A stretch of 64,000 nt of DNA, from NCBI GenBank assembly GCA_044506565.1, contig JBIQKN010000003.1:1-64000 (forward strand). Direction: 5' to 3'. The DNA is from Croceibacterium_A sp044506565. GTDB taxonomy: Bacteria; Pseudomonadota; Alphaproteobacteria; Sphingomonadales; Sphingomonadaceae. The notes under the pieces were generated by a model that was not told the origin of the DNA, searched no databases, and saw nothing but the letters and a program-made list of their open reading frames with translations. This document shows positions 33,204 through 41,691 of this stretch, one piece after another. The translations under genes were made by a program, and so were the position numbers. How positions within the stretch are numbered: position 1 is the stretch's first letter; each line of letters opens with the position of its first letter.

Positions 33204-34352
33204 ATGTTCGAAGACTTCTACGGCCTGACCGGAAAGCCCTTCCAGCTAACGCCCGACCCGGCGTTCTACTTCCGCAGCGTGACGCACCGGAAGGCGCTGT
33301 CGTACCTCGGTTACGGGCTGGCCCAGGGCGAGGGCTTCGTCGTGATCACCGGCGAGGTCGGCGCAGGCAAATCGACGCTGGTGGCCCACCTGATGGGCAC
33401 CGTCGACCCGCAGCGGCTTACCGTGGGGCAGGTCGTCACCAGCAAGCTCGACGAGAGCGAGATCGTCCACGTCGTCGCGCAGTGCTTCGGGCTCGAGATC
33501 GAGGGACACGACAAGGCGAGCGCGCTCGGGGCGATCGAGGGTTTCCTCCACGAGGAAGCGCGGCAGGGCAGGCGTTGCCTGCTGATCGTCGACGAGGCGC
33601 AGAACCTCTCGGTCGCCGCGCTCGAAGAGCTGCGCATGCTGTCGAACTTCCAGCTCGGCAACCATCCGCTGCTGCAGACCCTGCTGCTGGGCCAGCCCGA
33701 ATTCCGCGCGACGCTGCAGGGCGACGCCGCGCTCGAGCAGCTGCGTCAGCGGGTGATCGCCGCGCACCACCTCGAGCCGATGGAACGCAGCGAGGTCGAG
33801 CCGTACGTGATCCATCGCCTCAAGCAGGTCGGATGGCGCGGCAATCCGCATTTCGAATCCGGCGTCTTCGCGCAGCTGCACGAGGCCAGCGGCGGCATTC
33901 CGCGGCGGGTGAACCAGATCGCCAACCGCCTGCTGCTCCTCGGGGCTGTCGAGCAGCGGACGCGGATCGACGAGATGATGCTACGCTCGGTGCTCGAGGA
34001 AATGGAGACCGAGCGGGCTTACGACGAAGGCCGGATCCAACCGTCGGTGGCGGTGCCGCCAGCGGAACCGTCGTCGTCGCCGGTCCAGGTCCCGGCCGAC
34101 ACGCAGGCGATCACCGAACTGCTCGCCGAGCGCGATGCGCAGATCGCGGAACTGCAGCAGGCAGTAGTCGAACTTGCCGCGCAGGCGGATGGCGCGTCGG
34201 CGGCCGCAGTCCGCCCCGAGATCGAGGCGCTGACAGCCCAGGTCGCCCGCCTCGAAGCGCGCATCTTCGACCAGGAGCGCACCATCCGCCAGACGCTGAC
34301 GATGCTGATCGAATGGATCGAAGGCGAAATGGAGCAAAGCAAGGCGGCCTAG
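33204..34352 (+). CDS. XrtA-associated AAA ATPase (TIGR03015, ExeA-like)
   Basis: A 382-residue cytoplasmic ATPase. MFEDFYGLTGKPFQLTPDPAFYF is the diagnostic start of the family. Walker A is GEVGAGKSTL, Walker B is CLLIVDEAQNLS, and LRQRVIAAHHLEPM with IPRRVNQIANRLLL follow the AAA sensor layout. The last ~110 residues contain a coiled coil (AQIAELQQAVVELAAQ) not needed for ATPase function. In XrtA loci it probably energises or gates export. Lies 22 bp after the barrel gene. Confidence 0.92.
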   Translation: MFEDFYGLTGKPFQLTPDPAFYFRSVTHRKALSYLGYGLAQGEGFVVITGEVGAGKSTLVAHLMGTVDPQRLTVGQVVTSKLDESEIVHVVAQCFGLEIEGHDKASALGAIEGFLHEEARQGRRCLLIVDEAQNLSVAALEELRMLSNFQLGNHPLLQTLLLGQPEFRATLQGDAALEQLRQRVIAAHHLEPMERSEVEPYVIHRLKQVGWRGNPHFESGVFAQLHEASGGIPRRVNQIANRLLLLGAVEQRTRIDEMMLRSVLEEMETERAYDEGRIQPSVAVPPAEPSSSPVQVPADTQAITELLAERDAQIAELQQAVVELAAQADGASAAAVRPEIEALTAQVARLEARIFDQERTIRQTLTMLIEWIEGEMEQSKAA

Positions 34353-34395
34353 GCGCCGCCGGGCGGCTGCGGCTCGCCGGAGAGGGACGAGAGAC

Positions 34396-35325
34396 GTGAA
34401 TGCGATCACCTTTCGCGACAGGTCCAACCTCGCGACGACGATCGTCAATGGGCTGTCGGTCGACGTCGAGGACTGGTTCCAGGTCGGCGCCTTCGAAGGA
34501 GTGATCGAGCGCGACGACTGGTCGGGTCTCGCCGACCGTGTCGACGCCAACGTCAGGGCCATCCTCGACATGTTCGACGCGGCCGACGTCAAGGCCACGT
34601 TCTTCACGCTCGGCTGGGTCGCCAGGCGGCACGGTGCCTTGCTGCGCGAGATCGCGCGGCGCGGGCACGAGCTCGCCAGCCACGGCTGGGACCACCAGCG
34701 CGTGTTCACGATGGACCGCAAGAGCTTCGGACAGGACATCGAGCGCGCGCGCAAGGTCATCGAGGACGCCGCGGGCGTTCGCGTGACCGGCTACCGGGCG
34801 CCGAGCTTCTCGATCGACCGGCGCACGCCGTGGGCGTTCCTCGAGCTGGCCGAACAGGGTTATGCCTACTCCTCGAGCGTGGCCCCGGTCGGGCACGACC
34901 ACTATGGCTGGCCCGAGGCTCCGCGCTTCGCCTTCCGGCCGATCCCCTGGACGCCGCTGGTGGAAATCCCGGTGACCACCGCGATGTTTGCCGGCAAGCG
35001 CCTGGCGGCCGGCGGGGGCGGGTTCTTCCGCGTGCTGCCCTACGCCTTCAGCCGTTGGGCGATCCGCCAGGTCAACCGGCGCGACGAACGGCCGGCGATC
35101 TTCTACTTCCACCCGTGGGAGATCGACCCTGGCCAGCCGCGCGTGGAGGGTGCGCCGCTCAAGTCGAAATTGCGGCACTACACCAACCTGGAGCAGATGG
35201 CGCCCAAGCTTCGCCAACTGGTGCACGAGTTCCCCTGGGGGCGAATGGACCTGCTCGCCCATCGCGAGGCGGCGCGGCTCGACGTCGAAGCGGCACGGGC
35301 CACTGTCGGGGAAACCCTGCCTTGA
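34396..35325 (+). CDS. XrtA-system polysaccharide deacetylase
   Basis: A 309-residue NodB-type deacetylase of the TIGR03006 group with a DUF3473 tail. Metal-binding and catalytic motifs: LSVDVEDWFQV (Asp-x-Asp like), HELASHGWDHQ (His residues), and GYRAPSFSIDR (Arg). HPWEIDPGQPR is the C-terminal catalytic His segment. It removes N-acetyl groups from the polymer or its precursor. No signal peptide is obvious, so it may act in the cytoplasm. GTG start; overlaps the next gene by 4 bases (TTGA). Confidence 0.92.
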   Translation: MNAITFRDRSNLATTIVNGLSVDVEDWFQVGAFEGVIERDDWSGLADRVDANVRAILDMFDAADVKATFFTLGWVARRHGALLREIARRGHELASHGWDHQRVFTMDRKSFGQDIERARKVIEDAAGVRVTGYRAPSFSIDRRTPWAFLELAEQGYAYSSSVAPVGHDHYGWPEAPRFAFRPIPWTPLVEIPVTTAMFAGKRLAAGGGGFFRVLPYAFSRWAIRQVNRRDERPAIFYFHPWEIDPGQPRVEGAPLKSKLRHYTNLEQMAPKLRQLVHEFPWGRMDLLAHREAARLDVEAARATVGETLP

Positions 35326-36380
35326 ACGCGCCATTCGCCTTTGCCGCCGAGCGGGTCTGCGCCGTCGACCTTCGCCAGCCCGACGAAGCAGCGCGGATCG
35401 AGGCATTCGTCGCCGAGTCCGGCGGCAGCGTGTTCCATCGGCCCGCCTGGCTGCGCGCGATCGAGCGGGGAACGGGCCAGCGCGCGCTCGGGCTGGTGGC
35501 GGAGAAAGGCGGGACGATCACCGGCTGGCTGCCGCTGACGGAGGTCCACTCACCGATATTCGGACGGATGCTCGCTTCGAGCGGCTTCGCCGTCGAAGGC
35601 GGGGTGCTGGCGGCGCGAGCAAGCACGGCGGTATTGCTGTGTCGTGCGGCCGAGGAATACGCCCTTCGCCTCTCGTGCACCACGGTCGAGCTGCGCGGCG
35701 GTGATGCGCCCGGCGATTGGGCGGTCCGCACGGACAGCCACTGCGGCTTCGTGCGCCCACTGGCCGGCAACGACGAGGCCGAGTTGTTGGCAATCCCGCG
35801 CAAGCAGCGCGCCGAGGTCCGCAAGGGGCTCGAGAAGGACCTCGAGGTCGCCGTCGGGACGGCGGAGGCCGACCGCGCGGCGCACTACGCGGTCTATGCC
35901 GCGAGCGTGCGCAACCTCGGCACGCCGGTTTTCCCGCGCTCGTTGTTCGACGCCACGCTCGATTCGCTCGACGCCGATATCCTGACCGTGCGCCACCGGG
36001 GCTGCCCGGTGGCGAGCGTGCTGTCGCTCTATCACGCCGGGACGGTGCTGCCTTACTGGGGCGGGGGCACGTTCGACGCGCGCTACCTGCGCGCCAACGA
36101 CCGCATGTACTTCGAACTCATGCGCCACGCCCGGGGGCGCGGCTGCACGCGGTTCGATTTCGGGCGCAGCAAGACCGGCAGCGGCGCGTGGGCGTTCAAG
36201 AAGAACTGGGGCTTCGAGCCCGAGCCGCTGAGCTACGCCAGCTGGACCGCTCCCGGTGCAGAGCGGCGCGACGCCGACCCGACGAGCGCGCGGCACGCGG
36301 CGCGGATCGCGCTGTGGAAGTGCCTGCCGCTGGCTGTCGCCAATCGTCTCGGTCCGCCGATCGCTCGGGGGCTCGGGTGA
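35322..36380 (+). CDS. FemAB-family XrtA/PEP-CTERM-associated protein
   Basis: A 352-residue protein of the TIGR03019 type, related to FemA/B and the GNAT fold. The region VFHRPAWLRAIERGTGQ, LPLTEVHSPIFGRMLASSGFAVEGGVLA and RYLRANDRMYFELMRHARGRGCTRFDFGRSKTGSGAWAFKKNWGFEPEPLSY are characteristic. It probably transfers an amino acid or acyl group onto a surface-polymer precursor. Start TTG 35322 is inferred from the overlap with the deacetylase stop and from the family's short N-terminus. Overlaps the glycosyltransferase gene by 4 bases. Confidence 0.9.
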   Translation: MNAPFAFAAERVCAVDLRQPDEAARIEAFVAESGGSVFHRPAWLRAIERGTGQRALGLVAEKGGTITGWLPLTEVHSPIFGRMLASSGFAVEGGVLAARASTAVLLCRAAEEYALRLSCTTVELRGGDAPGDWAVRTDSHCGFVRPLAGNDEAELLAIPRKQRAEVRKGLEKDLEVAVGTAEADRAAHYAVYAASVRNLGTPVFPRSLFDATLDSLDADILTVRHRGCPVASVLSLYHAGTVLPYWGGGTFDARYLRANDRMYFELMRHARGRGCTRFDFGRSKTGSGAWAFKKNWGFEPEPLSYASWTAPGAERRDADPTSARHAARIALWKCLPLAVANRLGPPIARGLG

Positions 36381-37600
36381 GCGGGATCCTGTTCCTCGCG
36401 CACCGGCTGCCGTTTCCGCCCAACCGCGGAGACAAGATCCGCTCGCACAACCTGCTCAAGGCGCTGGCGAAGCTGGCGCCGGTGCATGTCGGGTGCTTCG
36501 CCGAAACGCGTTCCGACCTCGCCGCGGGAGTGGAACTGGACGCGCTTGCGGACAGCCACTGCATGCCGCTGCGGACGAAGTCGCTGCCGATTGCCGGGAT
36601 CGAGGCGCTGTTGCGCGGCGAGCCGGTCAGCGTGGCCGCCTTTCGCCACCCAAGACTCGCTGACTGGGTCGCGCGCACGCTGGCGGCGCAGGAGATCGAC
36701 ACGATCTACGTGTTCTCCGGCCAGATGGGGCAATATGTGCCCGACGACTGGGCTGGCCGGGTGATCGTCGACCTCGTCGACGTCGATTCGGCGAAGTTCG
36801 AGGCTTACGCGCGAGACGCGCGGTGGCCGATGAGCGCGGTTCATGCCCGCGAGGCCAGGCTGCTGCGCGCCGAGGAGTCGCGGCTCGCCTTGCGGGCCGA
36901 GCGGACTTTGCTGATCAGCGACGCCGAGGCGGCGCTGTTCGGGAGCCGTGCGCCGGCTTCGTGCCATCGGCGGATTGCCGTGCTCGGCAACGGCATCGAT
37001 CACGACCGTTTCGATCCTGCATGGGTCGAGCGTCATCCGGCGCTCGCGACGACGGGCCCGCATGTCGTCTTCACCGGACAGATGGACTACCCTCCCAACG
37101 TCGAGGCGGCGCGGCGCGCGGCCGAGCGGCTGATGCCGCGGATCCGCGCGGTCCACCCTGAAGCCCAGTTGCACCTGGTCGGCCGGGCGCCCGTGGCCGA
37201 GGTGAGGGCGCTCGACGGCGTCAACGGCGCGCGCGTATGGGGCGAGGTGCCCGACGTGCGCCCGTTCCTCGCCGGCGCCGACGTGGTGCTCGCCCCGCTG
37301 GCGATCGCGCGCGGCGTGCAGAACAAGGTGCTCGAGGCGATGGCGATGGCGCGCCCGGTCGTGCTCACGCCCGAGGCGGCGACCGGAATCCCGGGCGAGC
37401 ACGGCGTCCACTTCGCCGTCGCCGGAAGCGACGAGGCGCTGGCCGCAGCTGCGCTGGAAATGGTCGCCGCCCCGGAACAGGCGCGGGCAATGGGCGAAGC
37501 GGCTCGGCGCCGGGTGATCGAACGGATGGGCTGGCCGGCGATGCTGGCTTCGCTGCCCGATATCGTCGGGCTTGGGCCGGAACGGCGCGATGCCGCCTGA
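36377..37600 (+). CDS. TIGR03087-type XrtA/PEP-CTERM glycosyltransferase
   Basis: A 407-residue GT-B fold glycosyltransferase. ILFLAHRLPFPPNRGDKIRSHNLLKALAK is the diagnostic start. The donor-sugar region is PHVVFTGQMDYPPNVEAARRAAERLMP and VWGEVPDVRPFLAGADVVLAPLAIARGVQNKVLEAMAMARPVVLTPEAATGI, the usual GT4-type loop. It adds one sugar to the polymer repeat; which sugar is not visible. GTG start overlaps the FemAB gene by 4 bases and its end overlaps the exosortase start by 11. Confidence 0.92.
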   Translation: MSGILFLAHRLPFPPNRGDKIRSHNLLKALAKLAPVHVGCFAETRSDLAAGVELDALADSHCMPLRTKSLPIAGIEALLRGEPVSVAAFRHPRLADWVARTLAAQEIDTIYVFSGQMGQYVPDDWAGRVIVDLVDVDSAKFEAYARDARWPMSAVHAREARLLRAEESRLALRAERTLLISDAEAALFGSRAPASCHRRIAVLGNGIDHDRFDPAWVERHPALATTGPHVVFTGQMDYPPNVEAARRAAERLMPRIRAVHPEAQLHLVGRAPVAEVRALDGVNGARVWGEVPDVRPFLAGADVVLAPLAIARGVQNKVLEAMAMARPVVLTPEAATGIPGEHGVHFAVAGSDEALAAAALEMVAAPEQARAMGEAARRRVIERMGWPAMLASLPDIVGLGPERRDAA

Positions 37601-38606
37601 CGCGATCGCCCTGACCGCCGGCTCCGAAGCGCCGAGGCTTCCCGAAGCATGGCGCGCGTCGCTGCTGCGGCTCGCCCTCGCGTGGATCGCGCTCGCCGCG
37701 CTCGCCTCGGGGGCGTGGACCGAAATGGCGCACCAGTGGTGGGACGTGTCGACCTACAATCACATCCTGCTGGTGCCCCCGATCCTCGCCTGGCTGGTCC
37801 GGCTGCGCTGGCCCGAGCTTCGCCGGCTGGCGCCCGCCGCATGGTGGCCCGGCCTCCTGGGGGTCGCGGCCGGAGTGGCGGTGTGGCTCGCCGGCACGGT
37901 GCTGGCGGTGAACCTGGTCGCGCAGTTCGGCGCGGTGGTGATGCTGCAGGGCGCGGCGGTCGCGTTGCTCGGGCCCAAGGTGACGGCCGGCCTGTCGTTC
38001 CCGCTCGGCTACATGCTGTTCCTCGTACCGTTCGGCGACGAGATTGTACCCGCGCTGCAGGCGATCACCGCGAAGATGGCGGTCGGCCTGACTCTCGCCA
38101 GCGGCGTTCCGGCGGTGATCGACGGCGTGTTCATCGACACACCGGCGGGGCTGTTCGAGGTGGCCGAAGCGTGCTCGGGCGTGAAATTCCTCGTGGCGAT
38201 GGTCGCGCTCGGCACGCTCGTCGCGCATCTGTGCTTCGCGAGCTGGAAGCGGCGCACGCTGTTCCTGCTCGCCGCGGTCGTCGTCCCGGTGCTCGCCAAC
38301 GGGGTGCGGGCATGGGGAACGATCTACGTCGCCCAGTCGCAGGGGATCGAGTTCGCCGCGGGGTTCGACCACATCGTCTACGGCTGGATCTTCTTCGCGG
38401 TGGTGATGACGGCGCTGCTCGGCGCCTCTTGGCGCTTTTTCGACCGTTCGCCCGACGATCCGCTGATCGACCTTGGGGCGATCGAGGCTTCGCCCGCGAT
38501 CACTCGTCTGGCGAACTACGGGGTCGGTGATCGCCCGGCGCTGGTCGCCATTCTTGCGCTGGCCGTAGTCGGAGCGTGGATGGACCATTCGCTGCTGCTT
38601 CCCTAA
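37590..38606 (+). CDS. xrtA: Exosortase A without the EpsI domain
   Basis: A 338-residue inner-membrane protease-transpeptidase that sorts PEP-CTERM proteins. About eight membrane segments. Catalytic residues: Cys195 (EVAEACSGVKF), Arg240 (ANGVRAWG) and His261 (GFDHIVYGWIFF). Start ATG 37590 sits inside the end of the glycosyltransferase gene. In many XrtA proteins a DUF3485/EpsI domain of about 200 residues follows; here the frame stops with AVVGAWMDHSLLLP just 12 bp before the amidotransferase gene, and no separate epsI is in the window. The core looks intact. Confidence 0.9.
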   Translation: MPPDAIALTAGSEAPRLPEAWRASLLRLALAWIALAALASGAWTEMAHQWWDVSTYNHILLVPPILAWLVRLRWPELRRLAPAAWWPGLLGVAAGVAVWLAGTVLAVNLVAQFGAVVMLQGAAVALLGPKVTAGLSFPLGYMLFLVPFGDEIVPALQAITAKMAVGLTLASGVPAVIDGVFIDTPAGLFEVAEACSGVKFLVAMVALGTLVAHLCFASWKRRTLFLLAAVVVPVLANGVRAWGTIYVAQSQGIEFAAGFDHIVYGWIFFAVVMTALLGASWRFFDRSPDDPLIDLGAIEASPAITRLANYGVGDRPALVAILALAVVGAWMDHSLLLP

Positions 38607-38618
38607 CGTCCAGCGCCA

Positions 38619-40520
38619 ATGTGCGGGATCGCGGGCATTTTCCATTGCGGCACGGCCAAGCCGGTCGACCCCGCGAGGGTCGAGCGGATGTGCGATGCGC
38701 TCGCGCACCGCGGACCCGACGGCTCGGGTGTCTGGACCGCGCCGGGCGTGGGACTCGGGCACCGGCGGCTGTCGATCATCGACCTCGAGGGCTCGCCCCA
38801 GCCAATGGTTTCGGCCGATGGGCGCGCGGTGATCGTGTTCAACGGCGAGATCTACAACTTCCGCGAGCTGCGCCGCGAGCTCGAGGGGCTCGGCGCGGGG
38901 TTCCACACGCAGGGTGACACCGAGGCGATCCTCGCCGCCTGGCAGCAGTGGGGCCCCGAGTGCCTGTCGCGCCTGCACGGCATGTTCGCCTTCGCGATCT
39001 ACGACACGGCCGAACGCACGCTGTTCCTCGCGCGCGACCGGTTGGGGGTGAAACCGCTGTTCATGGCGCCGCTGTCTGACGGCAGCCTTGCCTTCGCGTC
39101 CGAGCTCAAGGGCCTGCTCGCGCACCCGCTGCTGCGGCGCGAGGTCGATCCGCTGGCGATCGAGGACTACCTCGCCTGGGGCTACGTGCCCGATCACCGC
39201 TCGATCCTCGCGGGCGTCGAGAAGCTGCCGGCAGGCCATTACCGGCTCCTGCGCCACGATGCTCCGCCGGCCGCGCCCGTGGAGTGGTGGGACGTGTCGT
39301 TCGCCCAGCGCCGCAGGGGATCGGAGCGCGACCTCGAGGCTGAGTTGTTGCACCACTTGCGCGAGGCAGTGAGGAGCCGGATGGTGGCCGACGTGCCGCT
39401 CGGCGCGTTCCTTTCGGGGGGAGTGGATTCGTCGAGCGTGGTGGCGCTGATGGCCGAGGCGAGCCGCGCGCCGGTCAAGACCTGCTCGATCGGCTTCGAC
39501 GTCGCCGCGGCCGACGAGACGAGCTACGCGGCGAAGGTGGCCGAGCTGTTCGGCACCGATCACCACGCCCGGCGGGTCGGATCGGACCAGTTCGGAATGA
39601 TCGACGCGCTCGCCGCGATGTTCGACGAGCCGTTCGCCGACGCCTCGGCGCTGCCGACCTGGATCGTGTGCCAGTTGGCGCGGGAAACAGTCACCGTCGC
39701 ACTTTCGGGCGACGGCGCAGACGAGGCGTTCGCCGGATATCGCCGGCAAGTGTTCCATGCGCACGAGGAACGCGTCCGCCGGTTGCTGCCGGCCAGTTTC
39801 CGCGGCCGTGTGCTCGAGCCGCTCGGGCGGGCCTGGCCCAAGGCTGACTGGGCGCCGCGGCCGCTGCGGGCGAAGACCACGCTGCTGTCGCTCGCGGGAA
39901 GCGGGACGGAGGGCTACGCGCGGGCACTGTCGGTCGCGCCACCCGAATTGCGCGGCGCGCTCTATTCGCGCGAGTTCTCCCGCGGACTGGACGGGTACCG
40001 GGCCGAGACGGCGCTGATCGCGACGATGGAGCGGGCCCCGGCCCGTTCGGGCCTCGACCAGGCGCAATATGCGGACCTCCGGTTCTGGCTGCCCGGCGAC
40101 ATCCTGACCAAGGTAGATCGCACGAGCATGGCCGTGAGCCTCGAGGCGCGCGAGCCGTTGCTCGACCACCGGCTGATCGAGTTCGCCGCCTCACTGCCCG
40201 AGCGGATGCGGGTGCGCGGGGGCACGGGCAAGTACCTGCTCAAGAAAGCGATGCGCCGCTATCTGCCGTCCGACGTGCTCTATCGCCCGAAGCAGGGTTT
40301 TGTGACGCCGATCGCCGAGTGGTTTCGCGGCCCGCTTGCCCGCGAAGCGCAGGGCATCGCCACCAGCGCCGCGCTCGCGCGGACGGGCTGGTTCGACACC
40401 GCCCGGCTCGCAGGACTCGCCGACGCGCACCGTTCCGGGCGGGCCGACCACTCGCGACTCCTGTGGCAACTGCTGATGCTCGACCGTTCGCTGGTCAAGC
40501 TCGGTCTTGCGGCTCAATAG
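38619..40520 (+). CDS. XrtA/PEP-CTERM-system amidotransferase (asparagine synthase type)
   Basis: A 633-residue class II glutamine amidotransferase, TIGR03108 type. Mature N-terminal nucleophile Cys2 is at MCGIAGIF; RGPDGSGVW and VFNGEIYNFREL complete the glutaminase half (1 to ~210). The ATP-pyrophosphatase loop LGAFLSGGVDSSSVVALMAE opens the synthase half, with LSGDGADEAFAGYRR and KVDRTSMAVSLEAREPLLDHRLIEFA. It likely amidates a sugar acid in the polymer rather than making asparagine. Last gene of the export operon, 13 bp after xrtA. Confidence 0.92.
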   Translation: MCGIAGIFHCGTAKPVDPARVERMCDALAHRGPDGSGVWTAPGVGLGHRRLSIIDLEGSPQPMVSADGRAVIVFNGEIYNFRELRRELEGLGAGFHTQGDTEAILAAWQQWGPECLSRLHGMFAFAIYDTAERTLFLARDRLGVKPLFMAPLSDGSLAFASELKGLLAHPLLRREVDPLAIEDYLAWGYVPDHRSILAGVEKLPAGHYRLLRHDAPPAAPVEWWDVSFAQRRRGSERDLEAELLHHLREAVRSRMVADVPLGAFLSGGVDSSSVVALMAEASRAPVKTCSIGFDVAAADETSYAAKVAELFGTDHHARRVGSDQFGMIDALAAMFDEPFADASALPTWIVCQLARETVTVALSGDGADEAFAGYRRQVFHAHEERVRRLLPASFRGRVLEPLGRAWPKADWAPRPLRAKTTLLSLAGSGTEGYARALSVAPPELRGALYSREFSRGLDGYRAETALIATMERAPARSGLDQAQYADLRFWLPGDILTKVDRTSMAVSLEAREPLLDHRLIEFAASLPERMRVRGGTGKYLLKKAMRRYLPSDVLYRPKQGFVTPIAEWFRGPLAREAQGIATSAALARTGWFDTARLAGLADAHRSGRADHSRLLWQLLMLDRSLVKLGLAAQ

Positions 40521-40598
40521 GCACAAACACCTACAGAATTGCGCTGTGTCATTTTGGGAACGTCGCGGCGGCAGGCGTGCAGTGTGGTAAATACTTTG

Positions 40599-40627
40599 TT
40601 GCCATCGCCCTTCGTCATGATAGCATC
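40599..40627 (+). promoter_or_regulatory. Candidate promoter of the rpfF homologue
   Basis: TTGCCA (40599-40604) and GATAGCATC (40619-40627) with 14 bases between. The -10-like part shares TAGCATC with the element before the amidase gene (54069-54077). It overlaps the perfect inverted repeat CATGAT-AGC-ATCATG (40616-40630), a possible operator. The ATG follows 56 bases downstream. Confidence 0.4.
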
Positions 40628-40682
40628 ATGTTGCGTTCAAAGAAAAACCCCTTGGACGCATCGGGTTGCGAACGAGGTGACT

Positions 40683-41660
40683 ATGGACCGGCTTTCCGGT
40701 CATTTGGACCGTACTGACGAAAGCCTGTCGCATGGCGATGAGGCCGTTTTCGAGTTCGGCGGCGGCGAAGAGCACCTCGTCGAGCAGAACCGCCTTCATT
40801 CGGCCATCGACCGACATCTGTTCGAACTGACCGAGCTCGATGTTCTCTACCGTGCCAGCGACGCCACCTTGTGGACCTTCATGCGGCCCGAGGAGAGGCC
40901 GAGCTTCACGCCGTCGATGCTGCACGATTTCGAGGCGTGGCAGCGACTCATCGTCGAGAACTTCGGCCCGGGCCAGGTCCCGTTGCGCTATCTCATTCTC
41001 GGGAGCCGGTCTCCCGGGGTGTTCTGCTTCGGCGGCGATCTCTCGCTGTTCGAGCGTCTGATCCGCTCCGGCGATCGCGACGGGCTGGCCCGTTACGGCT
41101 ATCGCTGCGTCGAAATCCTCCACCGCAACATGAACTCGCTCGACCTCCCTATGCTGACGGTCGGCCTGGTCCAGGGTGCGGCGCTCGGCGGGGGGTTCGA
41201 GGCGCTGCTGTCGTTCGACTACATCGTCGCCGAGCGCGACGCGACGTTCGGCCTGCCCGAAATCCTGTTCGGCCTGTTCCCCGGCATGGGCGCGCACGCG
41301 ATCCTCTCTCGAAAGCTGGGTACGGCCATGGCGGACCGGCTGATCGTGTCCAACCAGACCTATACCGCCGAGGAGATGTACGAGCTCGGCCTCGTGCATC
41401 ACCTGGCGGAGCGCGGTGAGGGCGTTTCCGCCTGCGAGGAGTTCATCCGCAAATGCGAACGGCGCCATCCGGGGCTCGTCAATTCGCGCAGGGCGATGAA
41501 GCTGACCAATCCGATCGGACTCAGCGAATTGAAGCGCATCGTCGACCTCTGGGCCGAAGCCGCACTGCAGCTCTCCGACGGGGACCTCAAGGTCATGAAC
41601 CGCCTGACCCGAGCGCAGGAGCGCGTGGGTGAGCGCGCCGTCGCCGATCGGGCGGCCTAG
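40683..41660 (+). CDS. rpfF: RpfF-like crotonase, putative diffusible signal factor synthase
   Basis: A 325-residue crotonase-fold protein. RpfF makes the cis-2-unsaturated fatty-acid signal DSF from acyl-ACP by dehydration and thioester cleavage. The block GLVQGAALGGGFEALLSFDYIVAERDATFGLPEILFGLFPGMGAHAILSRKLG matches RpfF closely, and the two catalytic Glu are present at residues 173 and 193, 20 residues apart as in Xanthomonas RpfF (141/161). The GGDLSLF oxyanion-hole segment is also present. No rpfC or rpfG sensor genes are in the window. ATG 40683 has GAGGTG six bases upstream; 48 open codons upstream have no support. Directly follows the EPS locus but has its own promoter-like element. 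Confidence 0.85.
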   Translation: MDRLSGHLDRTDESLSHGDEAVFEFGGGEEHLVEQNRLHSAIDRHLFELTELDVLYRASDATLWTFMRPEERPSFTPSMLHDFEAWQRLIVENFGPGQVPLRYLILGSRSPGVFCFGGDLSLFERLIRSGDRDGLARYGYRCVEILHRNMNSLDLPMLTVGLVQGAALGGGFEALLSFDYIVAERDATFGLPEILFGLFPGMGAHAILSRKLGTAMADRLIVSNQTYTAEEMYELGLVHHLAERGEGVSACEEFIRKCERRHPGLVNSRRAMKLTNPIGLSELKRIVDLWAEAALQLSDGDLKVMNRLTRAQERVGERAVADRAA

Positions 41661-41672
41661 CCAGCTCCTCCA

Positions 41673-41691
41673 AGCCGGCGTCAGCCCGGCT
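41673..41691. terminator. Candidate bidirectional hairpin between rpfF and zapE
   Basis: AGCCGG-CGTCAGC-CCGGCT, a perfect 6-bp stem with 7-base loop lying over the zapE stop codon at the convergent junction. There is no T-run, so a role in termination is only suggested. Confidence 0.25.

Noticed and set aside
34830..35321. Extension of the FemAB gene by 164 codons upstream
   Set aside because: Overlaps the deacetylase domain in another frame; the TTGA junction at 35322 with family-like N-terminus is the better start.
37365..40169. Open frame of about 930 codons on the minus strand opposite xrtA and the amidotransferase
   Set aside because: Covers parts of three convincing genes with complete catalytic motifs on the other strand.
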